Source: an uncultured Clostridia bacterium | GTDB taxonomy: Bacteria; Bacillota; Clostridia; Oscillospirales; CAG-382 | Direction of reading: 5' to 3' | Length of the DNA stretch: 64,000 nucleotides | Assembly: GCA_947628695.1 (NCBI GenBank) | Contig: CANRAV010000001.1 | Coordinates: forward strand, 1-64,000 | Part shown: positions 32,264 to 42,417 of the stretch, piece by piece | Numbering within the stretch: position 1 is the first letter of the stretch | How the letters are laid out: every line of letters begins with the position of its first letter | Position numbers and translations under genes: made by a program | The notes under the pieces: model-generated | Databases searched by the model: none | Told to the model about the DNA's origin: nothing | What the model saw: the letters and a program-made list of their open reading frames with translations, nothing else

Positions 32264-35200
32264 TTAAAAATTCTTCTTCTTTTCTTTTTTGCTTCTGCAC
32301 ACCTCGCCGTAGGGGCAGAAGCTGCAGTCTTTGTCCTTCGGGTTGCGCTTGAAGGTCTCCGCGTTCATCACCCCGTCGCAGATGCGGTCCGCGGTCTGCT
32401 TTATGTGGTCGGTCACCAGCTTTTCAAGCCGGTTTACCGTCTCTTCGTCTGCTTTCTTTGCGCTCCTCAGCCTGCCGACCTTGCCGCCCATGGCGTTTAT
32501 GACCTTCTCGTCGTCAAGCACAATGCCGGTAAGCTTAAAGCCCTCGTCACCCTTGGGCAGTGCAAAGCTACGGTAAAGCACCCCGGCGGGCAGTGCCTCC
32601 TCCTTCGACTGCGCGCAGTACGAAAACAGGTAGGAAAGCATCTGTATCTTCTCGCCGTTTTCCACCTTTTTGGGGTCGAAGCTGTGAGAGCTGCTCTTGT
32701 AATCCGCCACGCGTATATAGCGCCGCCCGTCGATAATGGCGCTGTCCACGCGGTCTATAACGCCGACGGTCTTCACCCGCCTGCCCTTGTCCGTTGTGTA
32801 CACGGGCGGCAAAAAGCTGCCTCCCGCGCACATGCTTACCTCGCAGCCTATCGGCACAAAGCCGCTTCCGGTAAACTCGTCGTTTATGTCCAGGCAGGTA
32901 AACAGCGCGGCGTTTTTAAGCCGGTCTATAAGCTTATAAAGGCGCTTTGTGGGCTTTTCGGGCATGATAAGGCGAAGGTAGGCGTCCGTTATAGCGTCAA
33001 TCTCAAGCCTCGTCTCCGCTTCGTCCGCGGGAACGTAGGTGCCCGTCTTTATACGTTCCCTTACGTATTCCTCCAGCACGCGGTGCATGTACTTGCCGCT
33101 GTCCACAATGGTAAAGCCGAGACGGCGGTCATCCTTGAGACGCAGAATGTAGTTTAAAAGATAGTGCATCCCGCAGTTGTTGTAGCAGTCGATTTTAGAG
33201 TAGGAAAGCGTAAGCATAGAAAGCGAGCTTTCCCGTATCACGGCCGCAGTGTCGCTTACGGGCGGGAAGCCGGTTATCGCTTCCTTTACGCCCCCGTCCT
33301 TCTCAAGCTCTGCCCTTAAAGCGCGCTTTAAGGCAGGGCTTTTTATGTAAGGCAGGCGGTCAAGCGCCGCCTTGCGGCAGAACAGATAGTCCCTTTCGTC
33401 CTCCCCGAAGTGCGAAAAGGCCGCTTTCGGGAACAGCGCCTGCACGGCGGTAAAGAGGGGGGAGGGCTTGCCGCCATCGCCGCTTATGTAGCTTAGGTAA
33501 AGCCTCTCGGTCGGGGCAGAGGCGCAGTTGTAGAAGAAGAAGCGTTCCTCCTCCACCGCCTTCTCCACGGACGGAAGCAGCTCTACCCCGTGCTTTTCGA
33601 GAAGCGCGCTTTCCTTTGCGGTAAAGACGCCGCTTTTTTCGGGCAGGGAGGGGAAGACGCCCTCGTTTACCCCAAGTATTATCATCGCCTTCACGCCCGA
33701 AGCGCGCATAAGGCGTGCGTCGCCTATGCTTACTGCGTCCGTGTAGGACGGTATCGCGCCGAGAGACGCGCTTTCAAGCATCGCCTCTATTATAGAGCGC
33801 AGCCTTCCGCAGCTTGTGGTGAGGCTTCCGGAGAGGGTGTAAAGCCTGTCGAACACGTCGACAATAAGCCCCCAAAGGGCGGCGGTCTTTGCCGCAGCGT
33901 CGCTGTCGCCCGCGTCCTCAAGCCGGCGTGCCATCTCCGAAAGCTTCTCTTTTGCCCCGCACTCCTCAAGGTGCGCGTAAAGCAGCTTTACGCCCTCGCC
34001 CACGGTAAGCCCGGGGCTTCTAAGCGCTTCCGTAACGCCGGACAGCGAGGAGGCAAGCAGAAAGCGGCTTTCGTTTATGCGCTTCAGTCTCTTCTCTGCG
34101 CTTTCTGTAAAGCCCTCGCGGTAGCCGTCGGGGTTCATAAGCCAGTCGTTTTCGTTCACCCAGGCCCTGCCGCGTATCTTCCAGCTTTCGGCGTAGCGAA
34201 GCAGGCTGTCCGTCTGCTCTGCGTCCAGCACCGAAAAGCCGCTTTTAAGGTATTTTTTTACCGCAAAGAGGGGGAAGTTCTTCTCCGCCATCTCCAAAAG
34301 GGAAAGCACCGCTGCGGAAAGCGGCTTCGTCGCGGCGCTGTCCTTGACGGCAAAGTAAAACGGTATGCCGACGGAGGCAAAAACCGCGTCTAAGGTTCCG
34401 GCATAGCTCTCCGGCCTGCGGCTGCAAACTGCTATTTCGTCAAAGCGGCAGCCCTCCGCACGCAGCTCGTACACGGTCTTAGCGGCGTAAAGAGATTCTT
34501 CATAGCGGCTGTCCGCACAGGCAAGGCGTATGTTTTTAACCTCTTTGTCATACGGCTCTCCGCCCGACCAAAGCCGCTTTTCGCCGTAGATAAGCTCGTC
34601 CGTCACCGCCCTGCGGCTTTCGGGCAGAACGACGTCCGTCGTCCTCCCGTGCGCGCACTGCTTTACCCTTTCCGCGCACCTTGCGCTCCCCTCGAAAATG
34701 TCGTCCCCGTCCACGGTAAAGCTTATGTAAAGGAAGTCCGCGCTGTCCGCAATAAGGCGCAAAACCTCGTACTGCTGCGGAGTGAAGGTGTAGATGCCGT
34801 CTATAAACACGGCCTTGCCCTTGAAGAACGAAGCCGCTTCCGGGCTTTTCGCAAGCAGTGTAAGCGGGTCGTCGTCGTCCCGTGCGTCACCCAAAAGCTC
34901 CTCGTACTTTTTGTAGATAAGGGCGGTCTCCTTGAGCTTTGCCGTAAAGCCGTCGTCCGCACCCTCTGCTGCCTCTTCACAAACGGCCTCAAAGCTTTTT
35001 GCGCTTACGGAAAGCTTTTTTAAAGCGCCTATCGTCTCGCAAAGCTCCGCTATGGTTCCGCGGCCGGGGGATTTAAAGGCCGTAAGCTCCCCCGCAAGCG
35101 CGTCTGCGGCGGCGGCCGTAAGGGCGCACCTGCCGGCGCTGTCCACCGTGTCCGCCGCAATGCCGCCTATCTCGCGAAAAACCCTGTTCGGCAGCCTCTC

Positions 35201-35386
35201 AAAGTTCAAAACCTCGGTGCCAAGGTCTGCGCAGCCGCGGCTTTCAAGCAGCTCCTCGGCGTCCATGCTTTGCTGCTCCGGCACCAAAAAAAGGCAGTCC
35301 ATCCCCATGGACTGCCGCTCTTTAAGGCAGGAAATCATGTATTCGGTCTTGCCGCTTCCGGCCCTGCCCATTATCCTGTATACCAT
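32264..35386 (-). CDS. addB: AddB helicase-nuclease subunit
   Basis: 1040 residues. Walker A G-R-A-G-S-G-K-T-E begins at residue 7. The C-terminal nuclease has G-V-I-D-R-V-D...V-A-D-Y-K-S-S. Cysteines in D-C-Y-N-N-C and in C-S-F-C-P-Y-G-E-V-C near the end match the iron-sulfur staple of AddB. It acts with AddA, encoded directly downstream. The ATG at 35386 follows GAGAGGTG. spoIIR lies 26 bases upstream on the same strand. Confidence 0.95.
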   Translation of the reverse strand: MVYRIMGRAGSGKTEYMISCLKERQSMGMDCLFLVPEQQSMDAEELLESRGCADLGTEVLNFERLPNRVFREIGGIAADTVDSAGRCALTAAAADALAGELTAFKSPGRGTIAELCETIGALKKLSVSAKSFEAVCEEAAEGADDGFTAKLKETALIYKKYEELLGDARDDDDPLTLLAKSPEAASFFKGKAVFIDGIYTFTPQQYEVLRLIADSADFLYISFTVDGDDIFEGSARCAERVKQCAHGRTTDVVLPESRRAVTDELIYGEKRLWSGGEPYDKEVKNIRLACADSRYEESLYAAKTVYELRAEGCRFDEIAVCSRRPESYAGTLDAVFASVGIPFYFAVKDSAATKPLSAAVLSLLEMAEKNFPLFAVKKYLKSGFSVLDAEQTDSLLRYAESWKIRGRAWVNENDWLMNPDGYREGFTESAEKRLKRINESRFLLASSLSGVTEALRSPGLTVGEGVKLLYAHLEECGAKEKLSEMARRLEDAGDSDAAAKTAALWGLIVDVFDRLYTLSGSLTTSCGRLRSIIEAMLESASLGAIPSYTDAVSIGDARLMRASGVKAMIILGVNEGVFPSLPEKSGVFTAKESALLEKHGVELLPSVEKAVEEERFFFYNCASAPTERLYLSYISGDGGKPSPLFTAVQALFPKAAFSHFGEDERDYLFCRKAALDRLPYIKSPALKRALRAELEKDGGVKEAITGFPPVSDTAAVIRESSLSMLTLSYSKIDCYNNCGMHYLLNYILRLKDDRRLGFTIVDSGKYMHRVLEEYVRERIKTGTYVPADEAETRLEIDAITDAYLRLIMPEKPTKRLYKLIDRLKNAALFTCLDINDEFTGSGFVPIGCEVSMCAGGSFLPPVYTTDKGRRVKTVGVIDRVDSAIIDGRRYIRVADYKSSSHSFDPKKVENGEKIQMLSYLFSYCAQSKEEALPAGVLYRSFALPKGDEGFKLTGIVLDDEKVINAMGGKVGRLRSAKKADEETVNRLEKLVTDHIKQTADRICDGVMNAETFKRNPKDKDCSFCPYGEVCRSKKEKKKNF

Positions 35387-35412
35387 ATGGCACCTCTCTT
35401 TTTACATCATTT

Positions 35413-35961
35413 TTAAGAAAAAAGCCACTCCAATATCTTGAACCTGAAAGTATAGCGCTTGTTTTGCCTGTCAAAGACGGCGTCCGACCTGTCGCCGGTA
35501 AGCTTCTTTGTCGCGGCGCCGGTGCAAAGCGGCGGGAACAGAACGCACCACCAGTTCTTCCCCTCGCCCTTGCCGAGGACTATGCGAAGCGACAGGTACT
35601 CTCCCGCCGGAAGGCGCACCCCCTCGTATTCCCGCGTGGGGTAGCTCTCCCGCCCGAACACGCAGCTTGCGGTGTAGGGAACGCCTGCGGTTTTTAAGTA
35701 CGCGTTTGCGGTGTCTACGGCCTTCTCGGCAGCCGCCTTTATGTCCTCCTCGGCCTCCGCCATGCTCGACGCGCCTTCAAAAACGCCCGTTTTAAGTATC
35801 TCGTCGCGCACCGCAAGCTTTACCGACTGGTCGTCCTCCGCGTCGGAGTTTGCAAGTATGTGCAGCCTTATGACGCTTTCGTAAACCGCCGCTTCCCCCG
35901 CCGGAAGGAGCAAATCCGAAACGGCTATGAAGACAAGGCACAGTATTAGGCACAAAGCCAC
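35413..35961 (-). CDS. spoIIR: SpoIIR stage II sporulation protein
   Basis: 182 residues from the GTG given. An N-terminal hydrophobic segment is followed by V-I-R-L-H-I-L-A-N-S-D-A-E-D-D-Q, the hallmark of SpoIIR, and A-V-R-D-E-I-L. Secreted from the forespore, SpoIIR activates SpoIIGA to process pro-sigma-E in the mother cell. Start uncertain: the GTG at 35961 has no ribosome binding site, whereas AAGGGAG lies eight bases before an in-frame ACG at 35985, which would add T-K-R-I-S-L-R-S, a charged start typical of signal peptides. Confidence 0.9.
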   Translation of the reverse strand: MALCLILCLVFIAVSDLLLPAGEAAVYESVIRLHILANSDAEDDQSVKLAVRDEILKTGVFEGASSMAEAEEDIKAAAEKAVDTANAYLKTAGVPYTASCVFGRESYPTREYEGVRLPAGEYLSLRIVLGKGEGKNWWCVLFPPLCTGAATKKLTGDRSDAVFDRQNKRYTFRFKILEWLFS

Positions 35962-36033
35962 ACTTCTAAGACTTATTCTTTTCGTAAAATCAACTCCCTT
36001 ACAGTAGGGAGTATTGACGTGCCGCAGCGCGCT

Positions 36034-36876
36034 TTATTCACCTATAACGGCGCTTTCGCAAAAAACGCCGCCAAGCTTTTCGGCACAGGCAAGCGCCTTC
36101 TCCCGCTTTTCAAAGGCGCCGAAGACCGTAGGTCCCTTGCCGGTTATGCAGACCCCGTCCGCACCGCAGCCCGCAAGGCGCGCGGCGTTTGCCGCCACGG
36201 CCGGGCACTTTTCCGCCGCAAGGGCGTAGAAGCTGTTCCCTGCGAGGCGCGCCGCACCCGCCGCGTCCCCTGCCCGTATCGCGGCTATGCAGCCGTCTGC
36301 GTCGACGGGGGAGGCGTGCCCTCCTTCGTCAAAGGCTTTGTACATAAGCGGGGTCGAAAGCTGAGTCTTGTCGGTAAGCAGCACGTAGTAAAGCTTTGTC
36401 TGCGGCAGGGGAGAAAGCCTTTCTCCAAACCCTTCGGCTATCGCCGTCCCGCCGAGGACGCAAAACGGCACGTCCGCGCCGAGGGATGCCGCAGCAGAGA
36501 AAAGCTCATTCCTGCCAAGCGGCTCCCCGTACAGCGCGTTCAGCGCGCGTAACACCGCCGCCGCGTCCGCACTGCCGCCGCCAAGCCCCGCGCAAACGGG
36601 TATGCGCTTAGAAAGCTTTATGCGAGCTCCGACGCAAACGCCGCAGGCTTTAAAGAAGGCGTTTGCCGCCTTAAAGGCGAGGTTTTCTTCCTCGAAGGGG
36701 AGGTCGGGCGCGTCACAAAGCAGGCTTATATCTGACGCCTTTTCCACCGTGACGGTGTCGCAAAGGCTTACGGACTGCATTACGCTTTTTAAAAAGTGGT
36801 ACCCGTTTTCCGCCCTCTCGCCCACCTTAAGGCACAAATTCACCTTTGCATAGGCCTTTTCCGCAATCTCATTCAT
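36034..36876 (-). CDS. ispE: 4-diphosphocytidyl-2-C-methyl-D-erythritol kinase
   Basis: 280 residues, a GHMP kinase. Opens A-Y-A-K-V-N-L-C-L, with the ATP loop P-V-C-A-G-L-G-G-G-S-A-D-A-A-A and the third motif I-T-G-K-G-P-T-V-F-G. It performs the ATP-dependent step of the MEP isoprenoid pathway, together with dxr and ispG in this cluster. The ATG at 36876 overlaps the stop of the upstream ferredoxin-like gene (ATGA). Confidence 0.95.
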   Translation of the reverse strand: MNEIAEKAYAKVNLCLKVGERAENGYHFLKSVMQSVSLCDTVTVEKASDISLLCDAPDLPFEEENLAFKAANAFFKACGVCVGARIKLSKRIPVCAGLGGGSADAAAVLRALNALYGEPLGRNELFSAAASLGADVPFCVLGGTAIAEGFGERLSPLPQTKLYYVLLTDKTQLSTPLMYKAFDEGGHASPVDADGCIAAIRAGDAAGAARLAGNSFYALAAEKCPAVAANAARLAGCGADGVCITGKGPTVFGAFEKREKALACAEKLGGVFCESAVIGE

Positions 36877-38021
36877 AGCCTTACTATCCTGTTTGTCTTT
36901 ATTTTCATCGCGCCGACAGGGCAAAGCTCCTGGCAGCAGAAGCAGCGTATGCACGCGCTTCTGTTGATGTGGGGCTTCCCGTTTTTCATCTCTATCGTCT
37001 TCGCCGGGCAGTACTCGGCGCATTTGCCGCAGCCGGCACACTCCGTCTTGTTTACCTTCGGTTTAGAGCGGAACAGCCTTATGATCCTGCCGCCGCCAAG
37101 CCTTTGCAGCCTCCCGAGGAGCGACACCGCCCCCTTAGGCGAGCTGTCCGGCAGCTTCAGGTCGCGTACTCGCGCCTTTTCGTATTCCTCGGCCGTAAGG
37201 TCGGTCATGTCAAAGGACGCCTCTTCAGGGCAAAGCCCGCGCCGCGCAGCCTCCGCAAGCAGAGGCACGTCCGCGCACTTAAGCCCCAGAAGGTCGGCGC
37301 AGACAAGGTCGCAAAGTGCGGCGCTCCCGCACGCCGCGGCAAAGCCGAAGGCGCGCGTAACGCCGGCCGTAGGACCGTTCCCCTCCATGCCGATGATGCC
37401 GTCCGCAATGTTAAGCGCCACGGGCAGGGAAAGGTGCAAATCGACAAGCATCTTCGCAAAGTCCTCTTTTTCCGGGAACCTCGCGTGCAGCTCGAACTTA
37501 CGCATGCCGGGGACTGCGCCGAAGGTGTTCTTAAGCGCGCCTGTGTACACGGTAAGCGAATGGGTCTTAACCTTGCAGAGGTTTACTATAAAGTCGGCCT
37601 CCGAGATAGGTTTTATCACCTCAAAGCTTTTGCAAAGTACGCCGCCTTCGGCGCTGTGAAGCGCGCTTTCCGCCTTCGTGTAAAGGCAAACGTCAAGGTC
37701 CTTAAGCGCACCCAAAACGCCGCAGCCGGCAAGCTGCGCCTTTGCGGACGCCTCGGTGTAAACCCCGCCGTGGCTTTCCGCCACCGTCACCTTAAGACCC
37801 GCGTCAAGGAACGCCTTGCAAAGCGAGCGAAGCATCAGCGGGTGCGTCGTAACGCCGCTTTCCGGCGGCTTTTTGGAAACAAGGTTTGGCTTGATAAGCA
37901 CGCTTTTCCTGCCCGCCGCAAGCCCCAAGGCGCCGCCGTAGGGCGCAAGCAGGGCGCTTACAAGCGCGTCCATGCGCTCTTCCGTGTACTCCGTTTCAAA
38001 ATACAGGTGCACCTTTTCCAT
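36873..38021 (-). CDS. DUF362 protein with C-terminal 4Fe-4S ferredoxin domain
   Basis: 382 residues. The N-terminal 290 residues match the DUF362 layout (K-P-N-L-V, T-H-P, V-N-L-C-K-V-K-T-H, A-D-G-I-I-G-M-E-G-N-G-P). The C terminus carries two four-cysteine clusters, C-A-G-C-G-K-C-x3-C-P and C-I-R-C-F-C-C-x3-C-P, for two 4Fe-4S centres. Biochemical role unknown; an electron-transfer function is inferred. The ATG at 38021 is favoured over GTG 38030 because AAGGCGG is correctly spaced. Flanked by polC and ispE with tight spacing. Confidence 0.88.
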   Translation of the reverse strand: MEKVHLYFETEYTEERMDALVSALLAPYGGALGLAAGRKSVLIKPNLVSKKPPESGVTTHPLMLRSLCKAFLDAGLKVTVAESHGGVYTEASAKAQLAGCGVLGALKDLDVCLYTKAESALHSAEGGVLCKSFEVIKPISEADFIVNLCKVKTHSLTVYTGALKNTFGAVPGMRKFELHARFPEKEDFAKMLVDLHLSLPVALNIADGIIGMEGNGPTAGVTRAFGFAAACGSAALCDLVCADLLGLKCADVPLLAEAARRGLCPEEASFDMTDLTAEEYEKARVRDLKLPDSSPKGAVSLLGRLQRLGGGRIIRLFRSKPKVNKTECAGCGKCAEYCPAKTIEMKNGKPHINRSACIRCFCCQELCPVGAMKIKTNRIVRL

Positions 38022-38034
38022 GTCCTTCACCGCC

Positions 38035-41000
38035 TTAAAAAAGGGTTATCTGATCCGACTCCGCCAGGTTGTCCACGGCACCGCTCTTTTTAAGCACGTC
38101 TATGACCTTTTTATTTAATGACGCCTTGTTTTTAAGGTCCTCAAGCGTAGCCGCGTTCCCCTCGTGAATGGCCTTGTATATGTTCTCTGCGGCGGCCTCG
38201 CCCAGGCCGTTCAGGGAGCACAGCGGAAGCCTTATCTTCCCGTTTTCGGGCGTGAAGGCGAAGGCCTCCGACTTAAACACGTCCACGGGCAGAAACTCTA
38301 TCCCGCGGCAAAGCATCTCAAGCACAAGGTAGAGAATTGTAAGCGTGTCCTCCTCCTTGGCCGTGGGGCTTGGTATCGCCTCGTATTCGGCACGCGCCTT
38401 CTCCGCACGCGCACGGTCAAGCATAAGCTCCGCGTCAAAGCCGGTCTGCTTAACCGTGAAATAGGCTGCGTAAAACTCCAGGGGCTTGTGCACCTTGAAC
38501 CAGCCCAGCCTCAGCGCCGCAATCATGTACGCCGCCGCGTGCGCCTTCGGGAACATGTACTTTATCTTCTTGCAGGACTCTATGTACCACTGCGGTACAT
38601 CGCTTGCAAGCATTTCCTCCTCGTATTCGGGCTTAACGCCCTTGCCCTTCCTGACGTCCTCCATTATCTTGAACGCGCTTTGATAGTTCACGCCCTTCTT
38701 GATAAGGTAAAGCATGATGCTGTCACGCGTGCCTATTATCTCGGATATGGTGCAGGTGCCGTTGTTGATAAGGTCCTCGCCGTTGCCAAGCCATATCCCC
38801 GTCCCGTGCGAAAGCCCGGATATTTGCAAGAGGTCCGAAAAGCACTTCGGCTTTGCGACCTTAAGCATCCTTCGCACGTATGGGGTTCCGCACTCCGGCA
38901 TGCCGTAGGTGCCCGTTTCGCTGCCTATCTGCTCCGGCGTAAGGCCAAGCGGCGCGGGGGAAAGGAACAGCCCCATCACGGCCTTGTCGTTCATGGGCAC
39001 GTCTGCCATTTCGATACCCGTGTAGTCCGTAAGCTTGCGGTATATTGTGGGCACGTCGTGCCCGAGCATGTCAAGCTTAAGCAGGGTGTCGTGCAGGTAC
39101 TCGAAGGCGAAGTGCGTGGTCACCACGCCGCTTTTCTCCTTCTCCGCGGGGTACTGAACCGCGGTGAAGTCGTATATTTCGTACTCCTTGGGTATGACCA
39201 CTATCCCGCCCGGGTGCTGTCCCGTTGTGCGCTTAACGCCGGTGCAGCCGGCGGCAAGACGCGCAGTTTCCGCCTTGGAAAGCTGCTTTCCGTGCTCCTC
39301 GGCGTATTTTTTGGCATAGCCGTAGGCCGTCTTCTCCGCTATGCCGGAGACGGTCCCCGCGCGGAAAATGTTCTCTGCGCCGAAAAGCACCTCCGTGTAC
39401 TTGTGGCTTTTGCTTTGTATCTCGCCGGAGAAGTTGAGGTCGATATCGGGCGCCTTGTCGCCCTTGAAGCCCAAGAAGGTCTCGAAGGGTATGTCGTGCC
39501 CGTCGCCCTCCATAAGGGAACCGCATTTCTCGCAGACCCTGTCCGGCAGGTCAAAGCCGCTGCCGACGCTGCCGTCGGTGAAAAAGATGCTGTGCGCGCA
39601 GTTGGGGCATCGGTAGTGCGGTGGCAGGGGGTTCACCTCCGAAATGCCGGAAAGCGACGCCACCACCGACGAGCCCACAGAGCCCCTGGAGCCTACAAGG
39701 TACCCGTTTTCCTCGCTGTTTTTGACAAGCTTTACCGCTATCATGTAAAGCGAGGCAAAGCCATGCTTTATGATGGAGGTAAGTTCCTTTTCAAGCCTAT
39801 CGCTTACCACCTGCGGAAGCGGGTCGCCGAAGCGGCGCTTTGCCTCCGTATAGCAAAGCTCCTTAAGCTCCTCCTCCGCCCCGGGAAGCGAGGGCGTGTA
39901 CTGCCCGTCCGGTATCGGAAGCACCGTTTCTATCATGTCGGCAATGGCGCGGGTGTTGGTGACGACGACCTCAAACGCCTTCTCCCGCCCGAGGTACGAA
40001 AATTCATTAAGCATCTCGTCCGTCGTGCGCAGGTAAAGCCCCGTGTCCCTGTCCGCACCGGACATCTTCTTCACGTTCAGTATGACCTTGCGGTATATCT
40101 CGTCCTCCCTGTCAAGGAAGTGCACGTCGCCCGTTGCGACGCAAAGCTTTTTCTGCTTTTCCGCAAGGCTTACTATTTTGCGGTTTATCTCGCAAAGTGC
40201 CTGCTCGTCCCGCACGCGCCCCTCCTCGATAAGGAAGGCGTTGTTGCAGTTGGGCATGATCTCGAAATAGTCGTAAAAGTCGGCAATTTTAAGCAGCTCG
40301 CCGTATTTTTTGTCCTCAAGAACGGCAGAGTACACCTCGCCCCTCTCGCAGGCAGAGCCTATAATAAGCCCCTCGCGGTAGCGCTGAAGCACCGTTTTCG
40401 GTATGCGCGGCACGCGGAAAAAGTAGTCGAGATACGAAAAGCTTATTATTTTGTAAAGGTTTTTAAGCCCCGTCTTGTTCTTTACAAGGATGGTCACGTG
40501 GTGAACATCCCTTATCTTCTTCGGGTCAGACGCCTCGCCCATGGCGTCAAGCATCTCCCCCACGGTGTAGACGCCCTGCTTTTTAAGCTTCTCCGCCATG
40601 CAGCCGAAGATGGCGGCAAGCATCCTTGTGTCGTCCGTGGCTCTGTGGTGGTCGAAGCCGCCGAGGGAGTAATACTCCGCCAGCGTGTCAAGCTTGTGCC
40701 TCTTAAGCTCCGGGTTCAAATAGCGGGAGAGGGAAACCGTGTCCAGATACGGGTTGTCAAAAGAGATGCCGTTTTTGGAAGCGACGCGGTTTATAAAGCT
40801 TGTGTCAAAGACCGCATTGTGCGCGATAAGCATCCTTCCGCCGGCAAAGTCCAAAAAGGCGCGCACCGCCTCTGCCTCGCTCGGCGCGTCCTTCACCGTG
40901 TCGTCGGTTATGCCGGTAAGCGCGGTTATCTCCGCCGGTATGGGCATGGCGGGGTTTACGTAGGTTTCAAACTCCTCTGCAACCTCGCCCGTGCGGTAAA

Positions 41001-42417
41001 GCACCGCGCCTATCTGCGTAATGCCGCAGGTCACGGGGCTAAGCCCCGTAGTCTCTATGTCAAAGACGACAAACTCGCCCTCAAGAAGCCTTATGTTGTA
41101 CTTTTCCGTGTAGCCGAAGACGGCGCGCGCCGTGTCGTCCACAAGGTAGCCTTCCATGCCGTAGATGGGCTTCACGCCCGAGGGGCCGCCCTGCTTCTTG
41201 GTGGTGTACTTCATAAGCTCCGGGAAGGACTGGGCATTTCCGTGGTCGGTCACCGCAACGGCCGGCATGTTCCAGCTTTCCGCCGTTGCGACAAGCGAGG
41301 CAACGTCAGGAAGCGCGTCGTTGGCCGACATGTTGGTGTGAAGGTGCAGCTCTACCCTCGGCGTCGGGTGGGTGTCTATCCTCGGAACGGCCTTTATTTT
41401 GCTTACGGAGGACGCGCGTATTATGTACTCTTCCTCGTATTCGTCGTAGACGTATTTGCCGTCGACAAGAAGGCAGGTGTTCTTCTTAAGCTGTGCTACG
41501 GGGCCGCCTGCGGGCTCCGACAGCTTCACTATTACCGAGCTTTGCATGTCCGTAAGGTAAAGGCGGCAGTTTATCTTCGTGCCGTCGCGGCTTTCCTTGC
41601 TTTCGGTAAGAAACAGCCTGCCGCAGAAGATGTTCCGTTTGTTCTGCTGCAGCGCGGCTATGGGCACCGGCTCTGCCGGTATGGCACGCCCGCAAAGCAC
41701 CTCGGCACTGCGCGTGTCAAAGCGCAGCCTGCCGCATTCAAATACGCCCTCGGTTTTCGTCTCCTTCGCGGTGGCGTCTGCGGAGCCGTCTGCGCTTGTC
41801 TCCTTGGGGGTGCTTTTCGCCTCCTTGGCGCGCTGTTCGCTTTTCGCCTCCTCGGCCTGCCTCTCCTCCGCCTCGCGCAGAAGCGCCGCCGTGCGTTCCT
41901 CCAGCTCGTCGGCCTCCCTTGACTGGAAGAGGTATTCGCCGTCCCCCTCGAAGAAGACCTTCACGCCGCCGGCAAAGCGCGCCGCTATGCAGTTTTCAAA
42001 AAAGCGATCCGCCTTAACCTTGTACAGATAGCAGGGGTCAAGCCCGGCGCGAAGGGTTATAACAAGCTTCCCGTCGTCAAGCGCAAAGCGGCAGCCGTCG
42101 AAAAAGCCCTTCGCCACGCCCCTGTTGTCAAAGCGCGAGAAGACCGTTATAAGGTCGGCGCAGTGCTCCTTTGCGAAGGCAACCCCCTCAAACACCGGGT
42201 TTATAAGCACGTCGTTCAGGTCGTAGGCCTTTTTTATCGACTCTTCCATTCCCCAAAGCAGGCTTTCCGGCACAAAGCGCGAAAAAGAAAGGGCGGCTTT
42301 AAGCCTCCGCTCTTCCTTGCCCACAAGTATATTCATGGCAGTAAGGCTGTCAAGCGCTTCGTCCTCCGGCACGGTGGGGGTGTATCTTGCCAATTTTTTC
42401 AAAAACGCGGCCTTCAT
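38035..42417 (-). CDS. polC: DNA polymerase III alpha subunit, PolC type
   Basis: 1460 residues, full length. Order: N-terminal domain, OB fold (about 230-340), PHP domain split by the exonuclease (V-E-L-H-L-H-T-N near 360; F-D-I-E-T-T-G-L near 430), then the palm and fingers with G-S-R-G-S-V-G-S and a zinc-binding C-P-N-C...C-E-K-C-G. It is the main replicative polymerase of low-GC Gram-positive bacteria, with built-in proofreading. The ATG overlaps the ispG TGA (ATGA) and uses GAGGAAG inside ispG. The DUF362 gene follows after 13 bases. Confidence 0.97.
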   Translation of the reverse strand: MKAAFLKKLARYTPTVPEDEALDSLTAMNILVGKEERRLKAALSFSRFVPESLLWGMEESIKKAYDLNDVLINPVFEGVAFAKEHCADLITVFSRFDNRGVAKGFFDGCRFALDDGKLVITLRAGLDPCYLYKVKADRFFENCIAARFAGGVKVFFEGDGEYLFQSREADELEERTAALLREAEERQAEEAKSEQRAKEAKSTPKETSADGSADATAKETKTEGVFECGRLRFDTRSAEVLCGRAIPAEPVPIAALQQNKRNIFCGRLFLTESKESRDGTKINCRLYLTDMQSSVIVKLSEPAGGPVAQLKKNTCLLVDGKYVYDEYEEEYIIRASSVSKIKAVPRIDTHPTPRVELHLHTNMSANDALPDVASLVATAESWNMPAVAVTDHGNAQSFPELMKYTTKKQGGPSGVKPIYGMEGYLVDDTARAVFGYTEKYNIRLLEGEFVVFDIETTGLSPVTCGITQIGAVLYRTGEVAEEFETYVNPAMPIPAEITALTGITDDTVKDAPSEAEAVRAFLDFAGGRMLIAHNAVFDTSFINRVASKNGISFDNPYLDTVSLSRYLNPELKRHKLDTLAEYYSLGGFDHHRATDDTRMLAAIFGCMAEKLKKQGVYTVGEMLDAMGEASDPKKIRDVHHVTILVKNKTGLKNLYKIISFSYLDYFFRVPRIPKTVLQRYREGLIIGSACERGEVYSAVLEDKKYGELLKIADFYDYFEIMPNCNNAFLIEEGRVRDEQALCEINRKIVSLAEKQKKLCVATGDVHFLDREDEIYRKVILNVKKMSGADRDTGLYLRTTDEMLNEFSYLGREKAFEVVVTNTRAIADMIETVLPIPDGQYTPSLPGAEEELKELCYTEAKRRFGDPLPQVVSDRLEKELTSIIKHGFASLYMIAVKLVKNSEENGYLVGSRGSVGSSVVASLSGISEVNPLPPHYRCPNCAHSIFFTDGSVGSGFDLPDRVCEKCGSLMEGDGHDIPFETFLGFKGDKAPDIDLNFSGEIQSKSHKYTEVLFGAENIFRAGTVSGIAEKTAYGYAKKYAEEHGKQLSKAETARLAAGCTGVKRTTGQHPGGIVVIPKEYEIYDFTAVQYPAEKEKSGVVTTHFAFEYLHDTLLKLDMLGHDVPTIYRKLTDYTGIEMADVPMNDKAVMGLFLSPAPLGLTPEQIGSETGTYGMPECGTPYVRRMLKVAKPKCFSDLLQISGLSHGTGIWLGNGEDLINNGTCTISEIIGTRDSIMLYLIKKGVNYQSAFKIMEDVRKGKGVKPEYEEEMLASDVPQWYIESCKKIKYMFPKAHAAAYMIAALRLGWFKVHKPLEFYAAYFTVKQTGFDAELMLDRARAEKARAEYEAIPSPTAKEEDTLTILYLVLEMLCRGIEFLPVDVFKSEAFAFTPENGKIRLPLCSLNGLGEAAAENIYKAIHEGNAATLEDLKNKASLNKKVIDVLKKSGAVDNLAESDQITLF

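Noticed and set aside
38164-41922. Very long open frame (1252 codons) on the plus strand
   Set aside because: It is antisense to polC, lacks any recognisable domain and reflects GC-rich codon bias. The same applies to the long minus-strand frames over uvrA (55594-58176) and the radical SAM gene (58515-60467).
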